This document shows positions 41,017 to 49,111 of a DNA stretch of 64,000 bases, piece by piece. The stretch comes from Leifsonia sp040686855 (GTDB taxonomy: Bacteria; Actinomycetota; Actinomycetes; Actinomycetales; Microbacteriaceae): positions 372,001 through 436,000 of the forward strand of contig NZ_JBFBOG010000002.1 of NCBI RefSeq assembly GCF_040686855.1, read 5' to 3'. Under the pieces are notes generated by a model. The model was not told where the DNA came from and searched no databases. It saw nothing but the letters and a program-made list of their open reading frames with translations. The first letter of the stretch is position 1; each line of letters opens with the position of its first letter. A program made the position numbers and the translations under genes.

Positions 41017-42363
41017 CTACTTGCCGCTGACGGTGAAGCCCTGCTGGTTGCCGTAGTCAACCAGCGCCTTCTGCCAGGCCTGCAGGCCCGGGTTCAGGCT
41101 GGAGTTGGACGTGTACGACTGGCCGACGGTGTCGCCGTAGATGCTGTTCGCGTAGACCTGGAACGGCAGGTACTGCCAGCCGGTCGACACGTTCTTGGCG
41201 CCGTCCACCAGCACCTCGTTGATCTTCTGGCCGCCGAAGTACTCGGGGGCGGAGGCGAGGAAGTCGGACGAGTTCAGGTCCTTCGTGGTGGACGGGAATC
41301 CGCCCGACTCGAGGAACACTTTGATGCTGTCCTCGTCGTTGTTCAGCCACTTGAGGAACCCGGCCGCGAGCGCCTGGTTCTTGCTCTGCTTCAGCACCAC
41401 CTGGCCGCCGCCGCCGTTCTCGGCGTTCGCCGGCGTGCCGTCGTAGGTCGGGATGGGCGCGACGCGCCACTGGCCGGAGCCGTCCTTGACCGACGACTCG
41501 AGCACGCCCGGCATCCATGCGCCGGTCACGAGGGTCGCGATCGAGCCGTTGCCGAGGGCCTTGAACCAGTCGTCGCTCCAGCCGGGGACGGTGGAGAGCA
41601 GCTTGCCCTCGACCAGCTTGTCCCAGGTGGCGGTCCACTTCTTGGTGCCCTCGTCCTGGAGGTCGATCGACACCTTGGTGCCGTCGACGGAGAAGGGACG
41701 GCCGCCGGCCTGCCAGATCATCGAGGTGGTGAAGCCGGAGTCGCCCGAGTCGCTGGTGATGTAGGCGTTCGGGTCGGCGGCGTGCAGCTTCTGCGCGGCG
41801 GCGACGTACTCGTCCCACGTCTTCGGCACCTCGATGCCGTACTTGTCGAACAGCGTCTTGTTGTAGAACATCGCCATGGGGCCCGAGTCCTGGGGGAGGC
41901 CGACGAGCTTGCCGCCGACGTTCACCGAGCCCCAGGGGCCGGGCGTGTAGTCGCCCTTCAGCTTGTCGAAGCCGTACTGCGTCAGGTCGACCAGGGAGTC
42001 GGAGAGCGCGAACTGCGGGATGGCGTAGTACTCGACCTGCGCGACGTCCGGGGCGCCCGATCCCGCCTTGATGGCGTTCTGGAGCTTGGTGTACTCGGTC
42101 GTGTTCGTGCCGGCGTTGACCAGCTTGACCTTGACCTTCGGGTACTCCTTCTCGAAGGCTGCGACCTGCGCCTCGGCCGACGGCGTCCACGACCAGTAGG
42201 TGATGGTGCCGCCCTGCTTGAGGGCCGCGTCGATGTCGGAGGCGCTGCCGCCTCCCGACGAGGTGCCGCCGGAGCAGGCGGCGAGCGAGACGCCGACGAC
42301 GGTGCTGACGACCGCCGCCGCGACGGCCCGGCGCAGCGTCCGGGACGCGAGTGTGCGCTTCAT
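41017..42363 (-). CDS. Sugar ABC transporter substrate-binding lipoprotein
   Basis: A 448-residue family 1 receptor. It has a lipoprotein signal (basic start, AAAVVSTVVGVSLAAC) and the mature motif GGTITYWSWTPSAEAQVAAF. Family features include AFEKEYPKVKVKLVNAG, PDVAQVEYYAIPQFA and NGSIATLVTGAWMPGVL. AAAGGGAAACC precedes ATG 42363. It sits between two permease genes and the GH35 gene, so galactosides are the likely ligands. Codon use matches its neighbours. Confidence 0.94.
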   Translation of the reverse strand: MKRTLASRTLRRAVAAAVVSTVVGVSLAACSGGTSSGGGSASDIDAALKQGGTITYWSWTPSAEAQVAAFEKEYPKVKVKLVNAGTNTTEYTKLQNAIKAGSGAPDVAQVEYYAIPQFALSDSLVDLTQYGFDKLKGDYTPGPWGSVNVGGKLVGLPQDSGPMAMFYNKTLFDKYGIEVPKTWDEYVAAAQKLHAADPNAYITSDSGDSGFTTSMIWQAGGRPFSVDGTKVSIDLQDEGTKKWTATWDKLVEGKLLSTVPGWSDDWFKALGNGSIATLVTGAWMPGVLESSVKDGSGQWRVAPIPTYDGTPANAENGGGGQVVLKQSKNQALAAGFLKWLNNDEDSIKVFLESGGFPSTTKDLNSSDFLASAPEYFGGQKINEVLVDGAKNVSTGWQYLPFQVYANSIYGDTVGQSYTSNSSLNPGLQAWQKALVDYGNQQGFTVSGK

Positions 42364-42415
42364 GGTTTCCCTTTCACTTCTTCGTGGAATGCGATGCATG
42401 GATGGGTGGATGCGG

Positions 42416-43363
42416 TTACTGCTTGACGCTTCCGGCGGCGAGACCCGACTGCCAGTAGCGCTGGAGCACCAGGAAGGCGGCCACGATCGGGACGATCGTG
42501 ATGAGCGATCCGGTGATCACGAGGTTGAAGATCGGCTGGGCGCCGACCCCGGTCGCCTGCGCGCTCCACTGGCTGAGGCCGACCGTGAGGGGGTACCAGG
42601 TCGGATCGCTCAGCATGATGAGCGGCAGGAAGTAGTTGTTCCAGGTGGCGACGATCGCGAACAGTGCGACCGTGACGATCCCGGGGGCCAGGAGCCGCAG
42701 CGAGATCGTGAAGAACGTGCGGAACTCGCCTGCTCCGTCCATCCGCGCCGCCTCCAGCAGCTCGGTCGGGACGGCCTCGGTCGCGTAGGTCCAGATCAGG
42801 TAGAGCCCGAACGGGCTGATCAGCGACGGCAGGATGATCGCCCACGGGGTGTTCGTGAGTCCCGCCTGGCTGAACATCAGGAAGGTCGGGACGGCCAGCG
42901 CCGTACCGGGGACCGCGATCGCGCCGAGCACGACGGCGAAGACCGCCTTCTTGCCCGGGAAGTCGTACTTCGCGAGCCCGTAGCCCGCGACGGTGGCCAG
43001 CAGGGTCGCCCCTCCCGCGCCCACCACGACGTACAGCAGCGTGTTGCCGAGCCACTGCACGAAGATTCCGCCGCGGTAGGTGAACGTGTCGACGATGTTC
43101 TGGATGAGGTTGAAGTCCTTGCCGAACCACAGCCCGAACGACGAGTACAGATCGGGCTGGCTCTTCGTCGCGTTGACGATCAGCCACACCAGCGGCACGA
43201 AGGAGTAGATGACGAAGAGGATCATCACGATCGTCAGCACGGGCGACTTGCGGATGCGGCGGCCCGAGGAGGCGCCGGCATTGGTGCGGGCGGCGGCGCG
43301 GGACGGCGCCGTACGGGTACGGGTGCGGGTGCGCGGGCTGCGCGTGTCGGTCACGGAGGCCAT
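42416..43363 (-). CDS. Sugar ABC transporter permease, MalG type
   Basis: A 315-residue membrane protein. A long Arg/Thr-rich cytosolic N-terminus (about 40 residues) precedes six helices. The EAA loop is EAARMDGAGEFRTFFTISLR and the C-terminus is RYWQSGLAAGSVKQ. AAGGAG lies 8 bases before ATG 43363, which overlaps the stop of the upstream permease (TGATG). It pairs with that MalF-type partner. Confidence 0.93.
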   Translation of the reverse strand: MASVTDTRSPRTRTRTRTAPSRAAARTNAGASSGRRIRKSPVLTIVMILFVIYSFVPLVWLIVNATKSQPDLYSSFGLWFGKDFNLIQNIVDTFTYRGGIFVQWLGNTLLYVVVGAGGATLLATVAGYGLAKYDFPGKKAVFAVVLGAIAVPGTALAVPTFLMFSQAGLTNTPWAIILPSLISPFGLYLIWTYATEAVPTELLEAARMDGAGEFRTFFTISLRLLAPGIVTVALFAIVATWNNYFLPLIMLSDPTWYPLTVGLSQWSAQATGVGAQPIFNLVITGSLITIVPIVAAFLVLQRYWQSGLAAGSVKQ

Positions 43364-44286
43364 CAGCGGAGCTCCTTCCTCGAGCCGCGGAGCTGGACGA
43401 CGTAGGCGATCACCGCGGTGACGACGCCCATCACGATCGCGACGGTCGCCGCGTAGTTGAACTGCTGGCCGGCGAACGAGAGGTTGTAGGCGTACATGTT
43501 CGGGGTGAAGTAGCTGCTGATCGCGTTCGGCGCCAGCTGCTTGAGGAGGTTCGGCTCGTTGAAGAGCTGGAAGCTCCCGATGATCGAGAAGATCGTCGCG
43601 ATCACGAGCGCACCGCGGATGGCCGGCAGCTTGATGCTGAACACCGTGCGGAACGCGCCGGCGCCGTCGATCTCGGCCGCCTCGTACAGCTCGCCCGGGA
43701 TGACGCGGAGCGCCGCGTAGAAGATGAGCATGTTGTACCCCATGAACTCCCAGGTCACGATGTTGCCGATCGAGGCGAGCACCCACGGTCCGCTGAGCGG
43801 CGCGAGCCCGGTGCCGAGGAGCTGATTCACGCTCGCCGTGAGGCCGAACTGGTCGCCGTAGATGAATCCCCAGATCAGCGCCGCGACGACACCGGGGACC
43901 GCGTAGGGGAGGAAGAGCGCGATGCGGAAGAACCCGGCGCCGTGCAGCCGGGCACTGTCGAGAGCGAGGGCGGCGACCAGGGAGAGCAAGAGCATGATCG
44001 GGACCTGCACGATCAGGAAGATCGTCACGCGGCCGAGGGAGGCCCAGAACTTCTCGTCCTGGAAGACCGCGACGTAGTTGCCCAGGCCGACGAACGCGTT
44101 GCCGCCGATGAGCTGCTGGCGGAAGAGGCTGAGGTAGATGGCGTAGACGACCGGCGCGATGATCATGGCCGCGAACACGATCATGAAGGGTGCGACGAAG
44201 GCCCAGCCTCGCCAGTCGCGGCGCGCCTTCCGGAGGCGGCGGGTGCCGTCCGGCGTGGTCGCCTGCGTGAGGGACGTCGTTGTCAT
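43363..44286 (-). CDS. Sugar ABC transporter permease, MalF type
   Basis: A 307-residue membrane protein with six helices: WAFVAPFMIVFAAMIIAPVV at the N-terminus, then PYAVPGVVAALIWGFIYGDQ. The EAA loop is EAAEIDGAGAFRTVFSIKLP. It is the first gene of the operon, transcribed away from the LacI gene across two operators. No ATPase gene is in the cluster, so a shared ATPase is presumed. Confidence 0.93.
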   Translation of the reverse strand: MTTTSLTQATTPDGTRRLRKARRDWRGWAFVAPFMIVFAAMIIAPVVYAIYLSLFRQQLIGGNAFVGLGNYVAVFQDEKFWASLGRVTIFLIVQVPIMLLLSLVAALALDSARLHGAGFFRIALFLPYAVPGVVAALIWGFIYGDQFGLTASVNQLLGTGLAPLSGPWVLASIGNIVTWEFMGYNMLIFYAALRVIPGELYEAAEIDGAGAFRTVFSIKLPAIRGALVIATIFSIIGSFQLFNEPNLLKQLAPNAISSYFTPNMYAYNLSFAGQQFNYAATVAIVMGVVTAVIAYVVQLRGSRKELR

Positions 44287-44316
44287 GTCTTCCCCGTGGG
44301 TTCTGGGTCGGTTCAG

Positions 44317-44365
44317 ATGTTTACGTCAACATCGTGGGCGCCACTCTAACATGTTGACGTCAACA
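44317..44365. promoter_or_regulatory. Two LacI operators between galactoside operon and its repressor
   Basis: TGTTGACGTCAACA (44352-44365) is a perfect palindrome. ATGTTTACGTCAACAT (44317-44332) is a palindrome with one mismatched pair. The centres are 34 bases apart. The right copy contains a TTGACG that could be the repressor gene's own -35, which suggests self-repression. Confidence 0.85.
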
Positions 44366-44396
44366 CAGCGCAAGTCCGATGTGAGAAAGTGGAGCC

Positions 44397-45458
44397 ATGA
44401 CCGAGCCGATCGCCGACATCCCGCCTGCTCCGGCGACCCGCAAGCGCGGCCCCTCGCTGGGCGATGTGGCGGCGCACGCGGGGGTCTCCACTCAGACGGT
44501 GTCTCGCGTCGCGAACGGCCTCACGAATGTGGAGGAGACCACGCGGCAGCGCGTCCTCACTTCGATGCAGGCGCTCGGGTACCGCCCCAACCGCGCCGCC
44601 CGCGCGCTGCGATCGGGGCAGTTCCGCAACATCGGCGTGATGATGTTCACGCTGTCGTCGTACGGCAACATGCGGACGCTGGACGCCATCGCGGCCTCGG
44701 CGGCCAAGGCGGGCTACTCGATCACCGTCGTCCCGGTCGAACGACCGACCCAGCAGGACGTCAGCGCCGCCTTCTCACGTCTCCTGGAGCAGGCCGTCGA
44801 CGGGATCATCGTGGTGCTGGAGGCACACATCGCCGACCGGTCGGATGTGGAGCTGCCGTCGGGCCTGTCCGTCGTCGTCGTCGACTCCACCGAGCGGCGC
44901 GACTACCCGCAGGTCGACACGGACCAGGCGGAGGGCGCGCGCCAGGCGACCGAGCACCTGCTCGGACTCGGGCACTCCACCGTCTGGCACATCTCCGGCC
45001 CCGCCGAGTCGTACTCCGCCGCCCGCCGCGAGGAGTCCTGGCGGCGGACGCTCGAGCAGGCCGGCGCGCCGGTCCCGGAGGTGTTCCGCGGCGACTGGTC
45101 GACGGCGGCCGGCTACCGCCACGGGCAGGAGATCGCCTCCCGCCCCGAGATTACCGCGGTCTTCGCCGCGAACGACCAGATGGCGCTCGGCGTGCTCCGC
45201 GCCCTGCACGAGGCCGGCCGCCGGGTGCCCGAGGACGTCAGCGTGGTCGGCTTCGACGACATGGCGGAGTCGGACTCCTTCTGGCCGCCGCTCACGACCG
45301 TGCACCAGGAGTTCGAGGCCATCGGACGCCGCGCGCTGGAGCTCCTGGTCGCCGAGATCGAGGCGCGCCCGGAGCCGGTCCGCTCGTCGGTCATGCCCAC
45401 GCGTCTGGTCGTCCGTGCGAGCACGGCGCCGCCGGTGGGTCGGAGAAATCGCGACTGA
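44397..45458 (+). CDS. LacI-family repressor of the galactoside (GH35) operon
   Basis: A 353-residue regulator. The helix-turn-helix is SLGDVAAHAGVSTQTVSRVA (about 19-38), followed by the hinge YRPNRAARALRSGQF. The ligand domain includes FRNIGVMMFTLSSYGNM, AVFAANDQMALGVLRALHEA and SVVGFDDMAESDSFWPPLTT. It is divergent from the sugar importer/GH35 operon across two TGTTKACGTCAACA palindromes, so it surely controls that operon and perhaps itself. Ligand by context: a beta-galactoside or galactose derivative. Confidence 0.95.
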   Translation: MTEPIADIPPAPATRKRGPSLGDVAAHAGVSTQTVSRVANGLTNVEETTRQRVLTSMQALGYRPNRAARALRSGQFRNIGVMMFTLSSYGNMRTLDAIAASAAKAGYSITVVPVERPTQQDVSAAFSRLLEQAVDGIIVVLEAHIADRSDVELPSGLSVVVVDSTERRDYPQVDTDQAEGARQATEHLLGLGHSTVWHISGPAESYSAARREESWRRTLEQAGAPVPEVFRGDWSTAAGYRHGQEIASRPEITAVFAANDQMALGVLRALHEAGRRVPEDVSVVGFDDMAESDSFWPPLTTVHQEFEAIGRRALELLVAEIEARPEPVRSSVMPTRLVVRASTAPPVGRRNRD

Positions 45459-45480
45459 TCTCCGACGCCGGGCACGAAAA

Positions 45481-45502
45481 AGCCCCGCGTCACCGCGGGG
45501 CT
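45481..45502. terminator. Bidirectional rho-independent terminator
   Basis: AGCCCCGCG (45481-45489) pairs with CGCGGGGCT (45494-45502) around TCAC. It has AAAAA on its left and TTTCTC on its right, so it can end the LacI transcript (plus strand) and the tRNA transcript (minus strand). Confidence 0.9.
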
Positions 45503-45540
45503 TTCTCTACTGTCTCAACCAGTCTGTGTCTCGGACACAG

Positions 45541-45613
45541 TGCGCCACGAGGGATTCGAACCCCCAACCTTCTGATCCGTAGTCAGATGCTCTATCCGTT
45601 GAGCTAGTGGCGC
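45541..45613 (-). tRNA. tRNA-Arg (anticodon ACG)
   Basis: A 73-base cloverleaf read on the minus strand. The acceptor arms are GCGCCAC and GTGGCGC, with D-arm TAGCTCAACGGATAGAGCA and anticodon stem-loop TCTGA-CTACGGA-TCAGA with ACG. The T-arm contains GGTTCGAATCC, and the discriminator is A. CCA is not encoded. The ACG anticodon, read with inosine at the first position, decodes CGU, CGC and CGA. A strong terminator follows. Confidence 0.97.
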
Positions 45614-45641
45614 ATGGCCCGCAAGCAGGCCGGATACGAGC

Positions 45642-46031
45642 TTACATGACCGCATCCAAGACCGCCAATTGACGGCGGAGGGCGACCTGGCGGTAGGAGG
45701 TCTCGATCAGTTCCGCGGCCTCGGACCAGTCGGACGTGTCACGGTCGAGGTCGATCGCGAGCCAGCCGCTCGGGCCCCAGTACTTCGGCACGAAGACCCG
45801 CGGGTCCTCGCGCCACGCGGGAGCCTCCGCGGGGTCGGGGCGGAAGACGAGCGTGTCCGGGCGGCTCATAGTCGCGCCGAGCACCGCGAATGCGCGGCCG
45901 CTCTCGCCGGCCTTCCATGAGGGGCGACCGTGGTTGAGCGTCTCCACGGCCTCCGGGAGGCTCAGGGCCAGGGCGCGGATGCGGTCGACCAGTGGGTCGC
46001 CGTCCTCGAACAGGAGCGGGTGATCGCTCAT
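45642..46031 (-). CDS. MmcQ/YjbR family protein
   Basis: A 129-residue protein of the MmcQ/YjbR fold. It has RIRALALSLPEAVETLNHGR, WKAGESGRAFAVLGA, RVFVPKYWGPSGWLAIDLDR and a final helix LIETSYRQVALRRQLAVLD. The fold is linked to DNA-binding-like proteins, but the function is not established. It begins inside the stop of the dienelactone hydrolase gene (ATGA overlap), so the pair forms one transcription unit that converges towards the tRNA gene. Confidence 0.9.
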   Translation of the reverse strand: MSDHPLLFEDGDPLVDRIRALALSLPEAVETLNHGRPSWKAGESGRAFAVLGATMSRPDTLVFRPDPAEAPAWREDPRVFVPKYWGPSGWLAIDLDRDTSDWSEAAELIETSYRQVALRRQLAVLDAVM

Positions 46032-46807
46032 CTGAAGGCCTCATCCAGGAAGCACACCATCGCCCGCCAGCTGCGCGCGTCCGCCACCGGCCGATAGCGG
46101 TCGGTGCCCGGGATGGTGAAGGCGTGCGGCGCACCGGAGTAGGTGGTGATCTGCCAGTCCACGTGCGGCGCTCCGCGCAGCTCCTGCTCGAACGCGACGA
46201 CCGCCTCGTCCGGGACCACGGGGTCGGCGCCTCCGGTGAGCACCAGGAGGGACGCGGCGATCTGGCCGGCGTCCGACGGGTCGTGCGCGATCAAGCCGCC
46301 GTGAAAGGACACCACGCCGCGGAGGGGCGCGCCGGTCCGCGCGAACTCGAGGGCCGCCGTCCCGCCGAAGCAGTAGCCGATCACCGCGAGCCGTGCAGGG
46401 TCCACCGCCGGATGCTGCTGCAGCCAGCTGAACGCCGCCGCGACGCGGGAGCGCAGCAGCGGCAGGTCGCGGTAGTACTTGCCGGCCTCCGCCGGCGCGT
46501 CGTCGCCGCTGGGGCGCACGCCGGCACCGTACAGGTCGGCGGCGAAGGCGACGTACCCGAGTCGCGCGAGCATCTGGGCGCGCATCCGCACGTTGTCCCC
46601 GACGCCGTGCCAGTCGTGGAGGACGAGGACCGCCGGCCGGCGCTCGTCTGCCTGCACATCCCGCGCCAGATAGCCCTCGAGAGGCAGGCCCTCGTGCTCG
46701 TACGCCACCGTCTCGGCCTCGATGACGGCGTGCTCGCCGATCGGGACGCGCTCCAGCAGCGTCTGGAAGGCGGGGGCGAGAGCGGGCGACGGGGTGTCGA
46801 GCGACAA
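46028..46807 (-). CDS. Dienelactone hydrolase family protein
   Basis: A 259-residue alpha/beta hydrolase. The nucleophile is Cys146 in AVIGYCFGGTAAL, with the family's oxyanion segment VLVLHDWHGVG, the acid region TGGADPVVPDEAV and His in YSGAPHAFTIPG. Related enzymes open dienelactone in chlorocatechol breakdown, but many homologues act on other lactones or esters. The start is TTG 46807, set by GGAG 7 bases upstream. It is coupled to the MmcQ gene. Confidence 0.9.
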   Translation of the reverse strand: MSLDTPSPALAPAFQTLLERVPIGEHAVIEAETVAYEHEGLPLEGYLARDVQADERRPAVLVLHDWHGVGDNVRMRAQMLARLGYVAFAADLYGAGVRPSGDDAPAEAGKYYRDLPLLRSRVAAAFSWLQQHPAVDPARLAVIGYCFGGTAALEFARTGAPLRGVVSFHGGLIAHDPSDAGQIAASLLVLTGGADPVVPDEAVVAFEQELRGAPHVDWQITTYSGAPHAFTIPGTDRYRPVADARSWRAMVCFLDEAFR

Positions 46808-46962
46808 GGTGGGACTCCAGGATCGTCACGTCGCACGGACGGCGGGCGCCGCCGGCGGCCTGGCGTGCTGTGGCTGGTCGCGGAACGCGCGGGAGCCCTC
46901 GGGTGCGGGTCGGGATCCCACGGTTTTCACACTACCCCGGTTCCGCCCGCGGGCCGCGGACG

Positions 46963-46968
46963 TACGAT
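46963..46968 (+). promoter_or_regulatory. -10 box for the GNAT gene (leaderless)
   Basis: TACGAT at 46963-46968 is followed by 6 bases (GGGCCC) and ATG 46975. There is no ribosome site, so the start codon should be the first transcribed triplet. Confidence 0.6.
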
Positions 46969-46974
46969 GGGCCC

Positions 46975-47268
46975 ATGGCCACCGAGTTCAGCGATCAGAC
47001 GGATGCCGCCCGCTACGCGATGCACGTCGACGGCGAGCTCGTGGGGGTGCTCGACTACCGCATCCTGGGCGACTCCATCTCGCTGACCCGCGCCTTCACC
47101 GTGCCGCATCACCGTGGGAAGGGCTACGCCGCGCAGCTGGTGGAGTACGCGGTCGACGACATCGAGAAGAACGGGTCGCGGCAGGTCGTGCCCATGTGCT
47201 GGTACGTCGCCGACTGGTTCGAGGCGCACCCCGAGCGGGCCGCGCTGCTGCAGCGCCGCGCCGGCTGA
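46975..47268 (+). CDS. Small GNAT-like N-acetyltransferase
   Basis: A 97-residue protein. It has the GNAT acyl-CoA motif (LTRAFTVPHHRGKGYAAQLV) and a short beta-hairpin start (YAMHVDGELVGVLDYRI), as in the YjdJ/GCN5-like single-domain group. The final helix contains PMCWYVADWFEAHPE. Substrates are unknown. It is probably leaderless and lies 7 bases before an alcohol-dehydrogenase-like gene on the same strand. Confidence 0.88.
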   Translation: MATEFSDQTDAARYAMHVDGELVGVLDYRILGDSISLTRAFTVPHHRGKGYAAQLVEYAVDDIEKNGSRQVVPMCWYVADWFEAHPERAALLQRRAG

Positions 47269-47275
47269 GCGCGGC

Positions 47276-48277
47276 ATGAGCGGACCGGCTCCCGGAGAGC
47301 CCGCGCGGCTGGTCGCCCGGGTCTCGCGGTTCGGCGACGCGACCGCGATGGTGCTGGCGCGGGAGGCGATCCGCCCGCCGCGCGGCAACGAGGTCGTCGT
47401 TCGCGTGACGCACGCATCGCTGGGATCGACGGATGTGCTGGCCCGGTGCGGCGGGTACGTGCTGCATCCCTCGCCCGGCTTCATCGGCGGATACGACTTC
47501 GTCGGCGAACTGCTCACGGAGTCGGCGGTATCGGTGGCGCTGGGCCTGCGCGAGGGGGCGACGGTCGTCGGCGTGCTGCCCGGCATGGGCGCTCACGCGA
47601 CGTTCGTGACCGTCGCGCCGACGCTGCTCGTGGCGCTCCCGGACGGGATGGATCCGGCTGCCGCGGCCGTCCTGCCGCTCGACGGCGTCACCGCCGCGCA
47701 CGCGCTGGAGCTCGCGCGCTCGCCGCGCCGGGTGCTCGTGCAGGGCGCGTACGGTGCCGTCGGCTCGCTCGCGGCGCAGCTGGCGCTCCTCGACGGTCTC
47801 ACGGTCGTCGGCACGGCATCGGCGCGCACGGCCGACCGCGCGCGGGCGCTCGGCATCCCGGCCGTCGACCACACGGCGCCGGACTGGCCGGACCGGGTCG
47901 TCGAGGCAGCGGGCGGCCCGGTGGACGCCGTGATCGACCACACCGGCACCGATCGCGTACGCGACGTGCTCGCGCCGAGCGGGGTCGTGGTCCGCACCGC
48001 CTTCACCGGACGTGCCGGCCACGAGCGCTCCGACTCCCTGCGCGGCGGCCTCGGCGCGGCCGGGCACCGCTGGGAGCGCGTCTGCAGCGCCCCGCTCTAC
48101 GTCGCCACGCGGCGCAACGCGTACCGGCGGATGCTGTCGGGCCTGCTCGCCGCCGCGGCGTCGGGCGAGCTGACGACGGCCGAGCCGCGCGTCCACCCGT
48201 TCGACCAGGTGTGGGAGGCGCATCGTTCCGCCGAGGCGGCCGAGCCGGGAACGAAGGTCGTGCTCGCCGTCGGCTGA
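47276..48277 (+). CDS. Zinc-independent MDR/quinone oxidoreductase-like protein
   Basis: A 333-residue medium-chain dehydrogenase/reductase. The catalytic domain has EVVVRVTHASLGSTDVLARC and GFIGGYDFVGELL; the Rossmann domain has RVLVQGAYGAVGSLAAQLAL and a TASARTADRARALG loop. Zinc-binding cysteines are absent, as in quinone oxidoreductases and enoyl reductases. The middle is a little divergent (HERSDSLRGGLGAAG). It follows the GNAT gene by 7 bases and ends 2 bases before a convergent gene. Confidence 0.87.
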   Translation: MSGPAPGEPARLVARVSRFGDATAMVLAREAIRPPRGNEVVVRVTHASLGSTDVLARCGGYVLHPSPGFIGGYDFVGELLTESAVSVALGLREGATVVGVLPGMGAHATFVTVAPTLLVALPDGMDPAAAAVLPLDGVTAAHALELARSPRRVLVQGAYGAVGSLAAQLALLDGLTVVGTASARTADRARALGIPAVDHTAPDWPDRVVEAAGGPVDAVIDHTGTDRVRDVLAPSGVVVRTAFTGRAGHERSDSLRGGLGAAGHRWERVCSAPLYVATRRNAYRRMLSGLLAAAASGELTTAEPRVHPFDQVWEAHRSAEAAEPGTKVVLAVG

Positions 48278-48279
48278 CG

Positions 48280-48645
48280 TCAGAAGACGAACATCTGGCC
48301 GAGGACGACGACGGCGATGATGAACAGCACCACGATCGTGATCATGACGATCATCGCCCTGCCCGAGAGCCTGGCGATGCCGAAGCCGACCAGGAACGGC
48401 AGAGCGATGCATCCCAGGGCGAGCACCCACCAGAAGGCGGCGAACCCGGCGGCGGACGCCGACTCCAACCTGCCGCCGAACAGCCGCTGCGTCTGCGGAT
48501 GCGTGGCGAACGCGATGCAGGCCGAGAGCGGATAGGCGATCAGCACCGCCGTGATGAGCCCGGCGAAGGCGCCCCACAGTCCGCGCTTATCGCCCAGTTG
48601 AAGCGTCTCCTCCTGGTGCGGCCCCTGGCGGCTCTTGGTGCTCAT
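48280..48645 (-). CDS. Small membrane protein, three helices, unknown function
   Basis: A 121-residue membrane protein. A polar start (STKSRQGPHQEETLQLGDKR) is followed by hydrophobic segments at about 25-47, 62-84 and 95-120, the last ending in VVLGQMFVF. The GFGIARLSGRA loop is basic. No named family is recognised. ATG 48645 is the best start; CTG/ATG codons just upstream are in frame. It converges on the MDR gene. Confidence 0.72.
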   Translation of the reverse strand: MSTKSRQGPHQEETLQLGDKRGLWGAFAGLITAVLIAYPLSACIAFATHPQTQRLFGGRLESASAAGFAAFWWVLALGCIALPFLVGFGIARLSGRAMIVMITIVVLFIIAVVVLGQMFVF

Positions 48646-48721
48646 GGCGCACAGCATAGCCAGCGGCCGGAGGCCCGGGAATGCACCAAAATCCGGCGCG
48701 ACCCGCGCGGCCCAGCGGGGG

Positions 48722-48946
48722 TCAGAAGTCGTCGACGGAGCCGATGACCACCGGCACGCACTCGGTGAAGCGGTATCGGATGAGCTCCGGCCACAGTGTG
48801 GAGTCGCAGAGATCGAACACATCCACCACGGCCGCTCCGCCGATGTGCGAGGGCAGTCGCAGTTCGAAGGGCGGTTCGCTGGTGCGCTCGAACTCGATCT
48901 CGTAGGCGACGTCGTCGCGCTCGAGCACGGCGAGAACGGTGTCCAT
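48722..48946 (-). CDS. Small hypothetical protein
   Basis: A 74-residue acidic protein (DTVLAVLERDDVAYEIEFER, then PFELRLPSHIGGAAVVDVFD and VPVVIGSVDDF). It is predicted mixed alpha/beta and soluble. GGAGG lies 5 bases before ATG 48946, which makes translation likely despite the small size. It is divergent from the SDR gene at 49112 across 165 bases that hold a palindromic operator. Confidence 0.68.
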   Translation of the reverse strand: MDTVLAVLERDDVAYEIEFERTSEPPFELRLPSHIGGAAVVDVFDLCDSTLWPELIRYRFTECVPVVIGSVDDF

Positions 48947-49059
48947 GCTCGCCTCCTCTCCGGTCCGCGGATGCTGTACGCACAGCGGTACGCCCTCCCG
49001 CGGCGATGGCAAGCCCTGGCGCGCCCGTGCATCCTGGACGCGTTCTCCCAGCGTCAATG

Positions 49060-49078
49060 TGGCACCAAGTGCCATAAT
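49060..49078 (+). promoter_or_regulatory. Palindromic operator overlapping a -10 box
   Basis: TGGCACCAAGTGCCA (49060-49074) is a perfect 6-base inverted repeat with a 3-base centre. CATAAT (49073-49078) overlaps its right arm and is a good -10 for the SDR gene. A protein bound there would block transcription. No regulator gene is adjacent. Confidence 0.6.
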
Positions 49079-49111
49079 CGCCTCACAACACCCGAACGAG
49101 GAGGGACGACG

